Below the pieces are notes generated by a model. That model was not told the DNA's origin and did no database searches. It saw nothing but the letters and a program-made list of their open reading frames with translations. Source: Gardnerella vaginalis (GTDB lineage Bacteria > Actinomycetota > Actinomycetes > Actinomycetales > Bifidobacteriaceae). From it: 64,000 bases of DNA. The stretch spans positions 1 to 64,000 of the forward strand of contig NZ_KQ961872.1 in the NCBI RefSeq assembly GCF_001563665.1, given 5' to 3'. The position numbers were made by a program, and so were the translations under genes. Below are positions 46,267 through 54,483 of this stretch, piece by piece (the stretch's first letter is position 1; each line of letters starts with the position of its first letter).

Positions 46267-47838
46267 CTATTTTTCATTCAAATCGCGCAAAGGAAGTAAC
46301 TGATCCGTCATATTTTTAGGATATCCTTCAATATTTGATTTCACAGCAACAACACTATTTTTCGCATACAACCACTTAATAGGCGCATTTTCACTAAGAT
46401 TTCTAGCATATTTCTTTATATTTGCTAAATATCCCGCAACATTAGGCGAACTAATAGCATTAGAGTACGCTTCTTGCGAATCATGCTTTTGGAACAAATA
46501 AGGCGAATCAATCCTCACAAACGTATCAATATCTAAAGTATGGTTTATAGACGATAACGCCATATCGTATTTGTGATCGCGAATACGATTTTCAATTTCA
46601 CTCTGATCCAAAATTTGCAAGTCTACTTTTGCACGAGCACCAGAAGACACAGCATCAGCAATTTTTTTACCAAGATCAACTTTATTCTTAGGAACAAGCA
46701 AAACCATAGTTCTGTAATATCTAGGATAGAAATAACTAAAATGTTTTCTAGCTTGAACTTTATCGAATGGTAATACATTAGTTAAATCTTCATAACCAGG
46801 AGAAAGTGGGTCAATAGGACCTCCGACTTGAACTCCGCCATTCGCATCAGCATCAATAGCCCATTTAGAATCAATTGCATAACTTGCAGCAATACGAATC
46901 CAATTTTCATTAAAAACAGAATGTATATCGTTATTAAATGCAACAATCTGCACACGCGTGCTCTTACCTTTTACTAACGAAACTTGAGGAAGTGTTGCTA
47001 GACGATTATTGTCAGCACCATCTAAAGGAATAGCCATCTGAATACTTCCGCTAGACATAGCATTAGTTAGAGAAGCATCATCCTTAAAATATTTCAAAAT
47101 AATTCCACCTAATTTTGCGCGAGTACCCCAATACTTATTATTGCAACGCAAAACTAGAGAATCATCTTTTTTATAACTACTTACAACAAAAGGACCGCTG
47201 CCAAGCGCATTATTCGAATAATTTATAAGAGCACCTGTGTCATACACTATCCCAGCTCGTCCAGCTAGTCGTCTTAAAAGCAATGGATCCGGAGAATTTA
47301 ACGCAATTTTCAAAGTGTATGCATCTGTATTATCAATAAGTTTAATATTTTCTAAAGCTTCATATCCAGGATATCTGCTAGTTATACCTTGCTTTAATGA
47401 TTGCAAAACTGCCTTGGAGTCTAAAACAACACCATTAGAAAAAGTAACTCCATGACGCAAGTTAAACGTATATTTTAAGCCATCCGATGAAACGTTCCAA
47501 GATTCAGCTAATCCAGGTTTTAATTCATTATTTTCATCGCGATTAACTAATGTTTCATAAACATTCTCTAATAAAGCTTGTTGTAATTCATCACTATTAT
47601 CATTACGAATATCTAAAGATTTTGGAGCTGTACGCAAACCTATGGTAACTGCTTTCCCGTTAATAGGCATAAACGAATCTATAGAAGATGGAATAATAGG
47701 TCTTCCGTTCATGACTTGCCAACCAAACCACATAAGAGCTAGCAAAATCAAAGAAACTAAAGAAAAAACAACCCACGGAATCCACATACGCCTACGTCTA
47801 TGCCTACGAACTCGTGAATAAGCAACCATTTTTGACAT
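46267..47838 (-). CDS. Family 5 (peptide-type) extracellular solute-binding protein
   Basis: An OppA/DppA-like binding protein for peptides or other solutes; 523 residues. Its N-terminus has a run of arginines (YSRVRRHRRRRMW) followed by one transmembrane helix (IPWVVFSLVSLILLALMWFGW) and no lipobox, so it is probably membrane-anchored rather than lipidated. The SBP_bac_5 domain follows (LLENVYETLVNRDENNELKPGLAESWNVSSDGLKYTF, then LRHGVTFSNG). No permease or ATPase gene is nearby. I start at MSKMVAYSR because TAGAAT lies 7 nt upstream; an ATG three codons earlier is possible. Confidence 0.85.
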   Translation of the reverse strand: MSKMVAYSRVRRHRRRRMWIPWVVFSLVSLILLALMWFGWQVMNGRPIIPSSIDSFMPINGKAVTIGLRTAPKSLDIRNDNSDELQQALLENVYETLVNRDENNELKPGLAESWNVSSDGLKYTFNLRHGVTFSNGVVLDSKAVLQSLKQGITSRYPGYEALENIKLIDNTDAYTLKIALNSPDPLLLRRLAGRAGIVYDTGALINYSNNALGSGPFVVSSYKKDDSLVLRCNNKYWGTRAKLGGIILKYFKDDASLTNAMSSGSIQMAIPLDGADNNRLATLPQVSLVKGKSTRVQIVAFNNDIHSVFNENWIRIAASYAIDSKWAIDADANGGVQVGGPIDPLSPGYEDLTNVLPFDKVQARKHFSYFYPRYYRTMVLLVPKNKVDLGKKIADAVSSGARAKVDLQILDQSEIENRIRDHKYDMALSSINHTLDIDTFVRIDSPYLFQKHDSQEAYSNAISSPNVAGYLANIKKYARNLSENAPIKWLYAKNSVVAVKSNIEGYPKNMTDQLLPLRDLNEK

Positions 47839-47845
47839 ACAGAAC

Positions 47846-47851
47846 ATTCTA
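47846..47851 (-). promoter_or_regulatory. -10 element 7 nt before the peptide-binding protein start
   Basis: TAGAAT is followed by GTTCTGT and ATG at 47838, the leaderless geometry seen at other genes here. Confidence 0.45.
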
Positions 47852-47999
47852 TACCAAATACAAAAATGAAACTAACTTTAGAATAGCTAATATTTAAATT
47901 ATAAAAATTTACTATTAAATAATGTAAAACAATAAAATATTAAGATATTTCAGTTGTAAATTTATATTATTTAGCAATTTATCAGACTTTAATACTCAC

Positions 48000-48830
48000 T
48001 CAGCATTTTGCACTAGGACAAGTAAATCTCAGAGGACATTCAAAACAGTGAGGATTACGCGCTGTACACACTGTTCTTCCATGCAAAATCAATCTATGTG
48101 AAACATTAGTCCATTCTTCAGGCGAGAAAAAGGAAGTTATTTCACTCTCAATCTTTACTGGATTTACTTTAGAACTATTCCAATCTTTACGCCAATGCAA
48201 TCTACCTGTAACTCTTATAACGTGAGTATCTACTGGAAATCCCGGAATACCAAACGCATTACCTAGAACAACATTTGCAGTTTTTCTACCGACTCCAGAC
48301 AAAGACGTTAATTCTTTCATAGTATTGGGTACAACACCATTATATTTTTCTACTAATTGCATAGAAAGCGTAATAATATGTTGAGCTTTTACTCTATAAA
48401 AACCTAAAGAATGAATCAAATACTCCACTTTGCTAATCGAAGCTTTAGATAAAGAAAAAGCATCTGGAAATTCAGAAAACAAGTTTTTTGTAACTAAATT
48501 AACACGTTTATCTGTTGTTTGAGCACTTAAAACAGTTGCCACTAACAACTCGAAAGGATTCTTAAAATTCAATGCGCATTTAGGATACGGGATCTGTTCA
48601 CACAGCAAAGCATATTCTTTATGAACGCGTTCATAAAGAGTTAAATTTTTTGCATAATCATCAGATAATTTGGATTCATTAGATTCATTAGGCTCAGTAG
48701 ATTCGAAAGATTCACAAGAGTTAGTAGACTCAGTACACTCACAAGACTTATGAGATTCACAAGACTCAGTAGACTCAGTAGACTTATGAGATTCACAAGA
48801 CTCAGTAGATTCAGCAGATTTAAGCAACAC
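48000..48830 (-). CDS. nth: Endonuclease III with Cys/Ser-rich N-terminal extension
   Basis: Nth is a DNA glycosylase/AP lyase that removes oxidised pyrimidines. The core (about residues 70-276) has the helix-hairpin-helix LTSLSGVGRKTANVVLG with catalytic Lys, catalytic Asp in PVDTHV and the 4Fe-4S loop CTARNPHCFECPLRFTC with C-x6-C-x2-C-x5-C spacing. Before it is an unusual tract of about 55 residues built from STES/CESH/KSCE units with several cysteines. The predicted start is GTG at 48830 with a weak AAGAAG; the next in-frame Met is well inside the core. It is about 40 bp downstream of glnR on the same strand. Confidence 0.94.
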   Translation of the reverse strand: MLLKSAESTESCESHKSTESTESCESHKSCECTESTNSCESFESTEPNESNESKLSDDYAKNLTLYERVHKEYALLCEQIPYPKCALNFKNPFELLVATVLSAQTTDKRVNLVTKNLFSEFPDAFSLSKASISKVEYLIHSLGFYRVKAQHIITLSMQLVEKYNGVVPNTMKELTSLSGVGRKTANVVLGNAFGIPGFPVDTHVIRVTGRLHWRKDWNSSKVNPVKIESEITSFFSPEEWTNVSHRLILHGRTVCTARNPHCFECPLRFTCPSAKC

Positions 48831-48867
48831 AACAACTTCTTAGAAAATCAAACTTAGAAAATCAAAC

Positions 48868-49812
48868 TTAATTTTCTCTTGCGGCTCTTGCAGCAATCCT
48901 AGAAACCATTGTGGATCTTCTATGAGCAGAAGATATTTCTTTTAATTCAGCAATCGCAGCTTCATCTATAGTATCGTCATCTAAATCATCTGAATCAGAA
49001 GAATCAATTGAAGAACCGCTAGCAGATCCTATTACAGAATCACTCATGCGAGAACTAGATACAACTAAATCCTCATCGCTGCCGTCAATATCAACAACAG
49101 CATCTTCAGGCGGATCAAATCTATAACCAACGTTTCTAACTGTACCAATCACGTGTTCATACTCGCCGCCTAGCTTTGCACGAAGACGGCGAATATGAAC
49201 GTCAACAGTGCGCGTGCCACCGTAATAGTCATACCCCCAAACCTCTTGCAATAAGTGCGCTCGAGTAAATACACGGCGAGGATGCTGTACAAAATATTTA
49301 AGAAGTTCAAACTCTTTATAAGCCAAATCTATAGGTTGACCATGCAAAGTCACTGTGTAACCGCGAGTATCAACAACTAGCTCTCCAGCGTATATACAAC
49401 CATCTCCAGAAATTTCAATATCTTCTGAAGACGATTCTTCTTTTATTGCTGCAGATTCCATAAAACGACTACGCTGTGCTACAAGTCGCAAACGACCTTC
49501 AACTTCTGCAGGAGAAGCACCTGTAAGAACTACATCTGCTACTCCCCAAGTAGCATTAACTACAGTGAATCCGCCTTCTGTCAAAATAAGAATAATTGGA
49601 GCTTTAACGCCAGAAACATGCAACAAATTGCATAAAGACTTCGCAGTAGCTAAATCATCTCTAGCGTCCATCAGAAGCACAGTTTGCTCAGGAATCCTAA
49701 CGAAACTGGAAGAATCAAGAGGAAGTACTCGGACGCGATGAGAAAGCAAAGTAAGAGAAGGAAGCACCATGGCAGGCGAGGCACAAGAAGTCATCAAAGT
49801 GATGTCTGTCAT
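48868..49812 (-). CDS. glnR: GlnR-type nitrogen response regulator
   Basis: GlnR is the orphan OmpR-like master regulator of nitrogen assimilation in actinobacteria. The receiver-like domain (about 1-125) keeps the family's TLLSHRVRVLPL, VLLMDARDDLATAKSLCNLL and VVNATWGVADVVL segments. The winged-helix domain (about 145-235) has LAYKEFELLKYFVQHPRRVF and EVWGYDYYGGTRTVDVHIRRLRAKLG, nearly identical to GlnR. An acidic Ser/Asp tail follows. GGAGGTGTGT precedes the ATG of MTDITLMT; a 20-residue upstream extension is rejected. No sensor kinase is adjacent, as expected for GlnR. nth follows. Confidence 0.93.
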   Translation of the reverse strand: MTDITLMTSCASPAMVLPSLTLLSHRVRVLPLDSSSFVRIPEQTVLLMDARDDLATAKSLCNLLHVSGVKAPIILILTEGGFTVVNATWGVADVVLTGASPAEVEGRLRLVAQRSRFMESAAIKEESSSEDIEISGDGCIYAGELVVDTRGYTVTLHGQPIDLAYKEFELLKYFVQHPRRVFTRAHLLQEVWGYDYYGGTRTVDVHIRRLRAKLGGEYEHVIGTVRNVGYRFDPPEDAVVDIDGSDEDLVVSSSRMSDSVIGSASGSSIDSSDSDDLDDDTIDEAAIAELKEISSAHRRSTMVSRIAARAAREN

Positions 49813-50109
49813 ACACACCTCCAAAACCAAAAGGCTTACGCGCAAATCGCACTTACTAGAAGTGTAGCCCATAAGCGCGAAGATTACATAATTTTAGGAT
49901 TACAGACAGTATTTTAACAAGTAAAATCATAAAACATAGGAAATTAAAGAAATTAAAATAGAAATATATAAAATTAAAAACAAAATAACATCAAATATCA
50001 CAATAGATATATGCTATATATAATAAATATGTAGATTCCGCATAGAATTTCACGATTCATAAGAAGATAACTACACGTATATACATCCTTCGAAGCCACA
50101 GGAGTGAGA

Positions 50110-50844
50110 ATGAGTAGAACCACAAACGCGAAGAAAACAGCGAATGCGTATATAACAATTGCATTCACTCAAATTCTCACAGTGGCATTCATGTTTATAG
50201 CTGCAATCCTCCCATTCTCAACATTAACGTTAAAAGCATCAATATTAGTATGCTCACTTATATTGCTTGTTTTCTTTACACTGTGGCCTTTGCGCGGCGG
50301 AAAAACAGATTGCATAATAGCTCTTTTTGCTGGAATATCATCTATTTGGTGTGCATCACTTTCTTTAAGTGGAATGCTTCCTAGCAGCGTTATAGACAGT
50401 GAATCATCTGTTATTATGAACAAATTCATTGCAGCAATGCGCCCTTATGAAAGATGGGCTGTATCGTTTGCTCTTATACTTGTAACAGCTACTTTTGTAA
50501 GTTTCACTAGACAAATGCTAAGAAAAAAGCGCACAAATCTCGTACGAAATCTTTCACATACTATTACAGCATGCGTTGCAACAGCAGCACTTCCAGGATG
50601 GCTTTTCTTACCTTCAATAATACGATTCATGCCATCTTTAAGAAATGTAATAGGCGGATACATAGTTACAGCTATTTGCATTTTTGGAATAATAGTATTT
50701 TCCGCAATGGCTTATATATGGCACAAAAACGAACAATACAATTCGAATTGCATAAAGCCAGAAGTAGGTATGGCTTTATTACCAATCATGCTTTCAGGAA
50801 TGCTTATTTACGCAGCAGGATTAGGGATGCTATTAGTTGCATAA
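50110..50844 (+). CDS. Hypothetical integral membrane protein
   Basis: Not recognised. The 244-residue product has a basic N-terminus (MSRTTNAKKTANAY) and about seven hydrophobic segments (for example FTQILTVAFMFIAAILPF, ILVCSLILLVFFTLWPL, VSFALILVTATFVSF, AICIFGIIVFSAMAYI and PIMLSGMLIYAAGLGML). No transporter or enzyme motif is visible. GGAGTGAGA precedes the ATG; a GTG two codons upstream is an alternative. It faces away from glnR; the 297-bp gap between them holds only AT-rich sequence where I see no clear signal. Confidence 0.75.
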   Translation: MSRTTNAKKTANAYITIAFTQILTVAFMFIAAILPFSTLTLKASILVCSLILLVFFTLWPLRGGKTDCIIALFAGISSIWCASLSLSGMLPSSVIDSESSVIMNKFIAAMRPYERWAVSFALILVTATFVSFTRQMLRKKRTNLVRNLSHTITACVATAALPGWLFLPSIIRFMPSLRNVIGGYIVTAICIFGIIVFSAMAYIWHKNEQYNSNCIKPEVGMALLPIMLSGMLIYAAGLGMLLVA

Positions 50845-50947
50845 GAACATAAGAATAAGTGATGAAACAAATTAAGAATAAGTGATGAAACAAAAAGCAA
50901 ATATAAAATCAAATATAAAAGCAACTCACTAAATCAACTTAAAAAAA

Positions 50948-50984
50948 ATTTAAGACTATAAGCCTTTGACTTATAATCTTAAAT
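50948..50984 (-). terminator. Terminator after ppa
   Basis: A 15-bp stem ATTTAAGACTATAAG/CTTATAATCTTAAAT (one mismatch) is followed on the minus strand by TTTTTTTT. It may also help the convergent plus-strand gene. Confidence 0.85.
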
Positions 50985-51007
50985 TAAAATGAAGATACTT
51001 GATATAC

Positions 51008-51502
51008 TTACTTTTCGCTTGCTTCAAGACGCTTACGAGCTTCAACGATTTCTTTTTCAGCCTGTTCTACACCAGCCCAGAAATCTCCAGGAAGTACTTC
51101 CTTACCTGGCTCCAAAGCCTTGTACTGCTCAAAGAAATGCTTAATTTCAGCTTTATGATACTCACTTACATCATCAATATCTTTAATATCATCAAAACGA
51201 ACGTCTGCAGGCACGCACAAAACTTTGTCATCTCCGCCAGCTTCATCAACCATGTGATACAAGCCAACTGCGCGGCACTCTACTACACAACCTGGGAACA
51301 CAGAATTTGGAATCATAACAAGAGCGTCAAGTGGGTCACCGTCTTCACCTAAAGTTCCATCGATGTAACCGTAATCATCTGGATACCCCATAGAAGTGAA
51401 AAGAGTACGATCCAAGAATACGCGACCAGTTTCATGATCTACTTCATATTTATTCTTAGAGCCACGTGGAATTTCCACAACAACGTTAAATGTTTCAGCC
51501 AT
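51008..51502 (-). CDS. ppa: Inorganic pyrophosphatase (family I)
   Basis: Ppa hydrolyses pyrophosphate, pulling biosynthetic reactions forward. The 164-residue product has the conserved EIPRGSKNKYEVDHETG, YPDDYGYIDGTLGEDGDPLDALV (the catalytic Asp cluster) and DDIKDIDDV motifs. AAGGAGGAAAA precedes the ATG. Single gene with its own terminator. The 51503-51803 gap contains a 10-bp-arm hairpin at 51696-51730. Confidence 0.97.
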   Translation of the reverse strand: MAETFNVVVEIPRGSKNKYEVDHETGRVFLDRTLFTSMGYPDDYGYIDGTLGEDGDPLDALVMIPNSVFPGCVVECRAVGLYHMVDEAGGDDKVLCVPADVRFDDIKDIDDVSEYHKAEIKHFFEQYKALEPGKEVLPGDFWAGVEQAEKEIVEARKRLEASEK

Positions 51503-51695
51503 TTTTCCTCCTTTAGCGCTGGCAATAATATTTTCCTTCCTACTTTACCGCGCGCTAAAGAGCACAAAATAAATATGAAAATTACTTGCACTAAAATAGA
51601 TAAAATCTCATAAATTACTATAGAAAAATTTTGCGAAAAATAAACAAATATAACGCATAATTTCGGCATTATTACATACAATATTCGTACATAAA

Positions 51696-51730
51696 ATTAA
51701 GACACGCTTAACTCTCAACAGTGTCTTAAT
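51696..51730. other. Hairpin in the divergent region between ppa and the acyltransferase gene
   Basis: Perfect arms ATTAAGACAC and GTGTCTTAAT around a 15-nt loop. No long T-run follows on the plus strand. It could be an operator or transcript structure; nothing decides. Confidence 0.5.
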
Positions 51731-51803
51731 ACGTAGTTATTATCATTCTGATTTTATCAAAAATACTACTTTAATAAGAAGTACAACGAATCGAATTGCA
51801 GGC

Positions 51804-54398
51804 ATGATGGCAAAAGAAAAAACAGGCATGAATCCTGTTATTCCTAATACAGATATCGCCGTTTTAAAACAAAACAATGCAACTGAAAAAGAAGGCAGAC
51901 TTTCAGAAGCCAACGTATTCACTGCTCGCAATAATAAACTTAATAATTCCATTGATGACGCTCATAACTATTCAATAAACACATCAAACAACTTGAACAG
52001 TAACTCGAATATCAACTCAAAAAATGGGTCAAAAAGCAGCTCAGATAACAACACGCAAACTCACAATTCTTCAAAAAGAAATCCAGCAATTGATGGATTG
52101 CGCGCTTTAGCAATCATAGGAATAGTTGCATTCCACCTAAGACCAGCAATGTTACAAGGCGGATTCTTAGGAGTCACGCTATTTCTCGTGCTTGCAGGAT
52201 ATTTCAGCACAATAACGCTATTGCACTTATATAACAAAGATTTACACATACATTATTTCAAATATTTATGGAATCGAATTAAGAGAATTTGGCCTTCAAC
52301 TTTAGGAATTATTGCATTAAGCGCACCATTCTTATGGCTATTTTCGCCAAGCTTATTGCCAAAATTGCAATCAGACGCGCTTGGCGGCGCAGGATTCTTT
52401 AGCAATATGATGTATGTTCTACGTCATGTTTCTTACTTTGATCAAGCTGGATTACCTTCTCCTATTAAACATTTATGGTATCTTGGTCTTGTAATGCAAG
52501 CATTCGTAATATGGCCAGTTATATTACTAGCGCTTATTAAGTTTGTACGTTCAGCATTTATTCGCATAAATTTAACAATTCTTTTAACACTTGCTTCAAC
52601 TGTCACAACTGCAATTATCAGCTTTATTTATGGCGATGGAATGACAATTGCACGCGTTTACTACTCTTTGGATACAAGAGGATCTGAATTCTTAATTGGC
52701 GCATTATTTGCCATGTATTCTACGTGGTTCTCTAAAGGCTCTATAAGAGGATTTATTGCAGATTCCTTCACGTTTATTTTCTCAAATAAAGAACGCAGAA
52801 AAGCACTTATTGACGCTCAAGAAAGTGTTTATAACGAAGGTCAATATTCATCTAAATCAGGAAACGATTTAGAAAGAGAATCCGCAAACGAATCAACTGA
52901 GAAATTTACAAACGAATCAATTGACGATAATAGCGAATTAAGCTACAAAACGTACAATTACGACTTAGAAAACAATATTCCTCAAGATTTACGTGCTGGT
53001 CTACAAATAGATCTTTGCGAACAACATGAAGAACAAAACTCAGATATTGATATTAAAGAGTTACCAAAAAACGTTTTCAGTTCAAAACCGCGTATACACA
53101 CTTACGCTCCACTAGCATCGTGGATTCGTTCAATCATAGGAATATGCGCTGTAGTTATATTAATTTGCGCATATGTTATGGAAGATGGCACAACTCCATG
53201 GCTTCCTTACGGAGGATACACACTAGTAGCATTGCTATGCGCAATAATGCTGTGGGCATGCTTGCAAAAAGATAATTTATGTTACAAAATTCTTGGATTC
53301 GAACCATTTGAATACCTTGGAAAACGCTCTTTCGCACTATATTTAGTTCATTTCCCTCTTTTTGAGATTCTTAATCCTGCAACGCGCACAAGCTTGGCAT
53401 CATGGTGGGAACAGATACTACAATTCTTATTAGCAATTGCAATTTGCGAAGTATTCTATCGCATATTTGAAATGCCGCTAATTAAGCACAAATTCTCTCT
53501 GAAAGAAGCTAATACATTAGGCTCAATAGACTCAACTATGAGCACAAATAAAGTAACGTTCGCTATTCGAGATGTTTTCATAGTAGTTTGCGCAGCAATT
53601 ACAGTTGCGCTAATTATATTGCCACTTAATTGGAAAAATATTGCAAAAGAAAGATCTTTGCAATTAAGACCTGAACTATCTGCAAACATAAGCAATATAC
53701 AAAATAACGAAAAATCTAATGATTCAAACAAAGAGAGAAGCAATTCACAATCTAAAAATTTGAATAATCGACATAGCAACACAATTTTCAAAGGAAAGAT
53801 TGAAAATATTAAAAAGATTTCTGGATTACCTCATCCAGCTAAACATAAAGTCCTTAATCCTATTGCAGAAAAAGTGCCAGAAAATCTGAATACTTCCAAT
53901 ATGGAAATAGATAAGAAAAAAGGAACTTGCTCTGCAAAGCTAACAATGGTTGGAGATTCAATTACTGAAGGAGCAAAACCTTATCTTCTCAAAGAATTGC
54001 CTAACGCATTCATAGATGGAAAAGTTAGCCGACAAATCTATCACGGCGCAGACACTTATGAAAAAGATGCATCAGATGGGCATAAAGGAGATGTAGTTAT
54101 TTACGCTCTTGGTACAAACGGATTGCCAAGAAACGACTCAGTGCTCCAGCATATGGTAGACGTAGCCAAAGGTAAGCCAATCTACTTTGTAACAACTAGA
54201 GTTCCACAACCATGGCAAGACGCTACGAATTCCAGATTGCGTGATTTTGCTTCACGTAATCCTAATGTTGGAATTATCGATTGGCATGGGTTAAGCAATG
54301 GCCATTCAGAATATCTAACAGATGATGGCGTACACTTAACTCCAGTTGGAGGTCCACATTACGCTCGCATGATTCGTCTTGCAATATGCGGAGGATGA
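51804..54398 (+). CDS. Acyltransferase-3/SGNH surface acyltransferase (OatA-like)
   Basis: OatA-like proteins use an AT3 membrane domain and an extracytoplasmic SGNH domain to O-acetylate peptidoglycan or surface glycans. After an Asn/Ser-rich N-terminal segment (about 90 residues), the AT3 domain begins RNPAIDGLRALAIIGIVAFHLRPAMLQGGFLGVTLFLVLAGYFS with the essential His. About ten transmembrane helices follow, interrupted by a hydrophilic insert of about 100 residues (335-435). The SGNH domain (about 710-864) has VGDSITEG, a YALGTNG block III and DDGVHLTPVGGPHYARM. The 864-residue length exceeds the usual 600-650. The ribosome-binding site is weak, so the start is uncertain. The acceptor is unknown. 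Confidence 0.9.
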   Translation: MMAKEKTGMNPVIPNTDIAVLKQNNATEKEGRLSEANVFTARNNKLNNSIDDAHNYSINTSNNLNSNSNINSKNGSKSSSDNNTQTHNSSKRNPAIDGLRALAIIGIVAFHLRPAMLQGGFLGVTLFLVLAGYFSTITLLHLYNKDLHIHYFKYLWNRIKRIWPSTLGIIALSAPFLWLFSPSLLPKLQSDALGGAGFFSNMMYVLRHVSYFDQAGLPSPIKHLWYLGLVMQAFVIWPVILLALIKFVRSAFIRINLTILLTLASTVTTAIISFIYGDGMTIARVYYSLDTRGSEFLIGALFAMYSTWFSKGSIRGFIADSFTFIFSNKERRKALIDAQESVYNEGQYSSKSGNDLERESANESTEKFTNESIDDNSELSYKTYNYDLENNIPQDLRAGLQIDLCEQHEEQNSDIDIKELPKNVFSSKPRIHTYAPLASWIRSIIGICAVVILICAYVMEDGTTPWLPYGGYTLVALLCAIMLWACLQKDNLCYKILGFEPFEYLGKRSFALYLVHFPLFEILNPATRTSLASWWEQILQFLLAIAICEVFYRIFEMPLIKHKFSLKEANTLGSIDSTMSTNKVTFAIRDVFIVVCAAITVALIILPLNWKNIAKERSLQLRPELSANISNIQNNEKSNDSNKERSNSQSKNLNNRHSNTIFKGKIENIKKISGLPHPAKHKVLNPIAEKVPENLNTSNMEIDKKKGTCSAKLTMVGDSITEGAKPYLLKELPNAFIDGKVSRQIYHGADTYEKDASDGHKGDVVIYALGTNGLPRNDSVLQHMVDVAKGKPIYFVTTRVPQPWQDATNSRLRDFASRNPNVGIIDWHGLSNGHSEYLTDDGVHLTPVGGPHYARMIRLAICGG

Positions 54399-54470
54399 TT
54401 GCGCAAACAAACTACAAGCTAAGTTTTGAGCAAAATCCTAAAGCGCGTGTGAAAAATATCATCACAACAT

Positions 54471-54476
54471 TACGAT
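54471..54476 (+). promoter_or_regulatory. -10 element of a leaderless zwf mRNA
   Basis: TACGAT is followed by AGTGAAT and ATG at 54484. Confidence 0.45.
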
Positions 54477-54483
54477 AGTGAAT

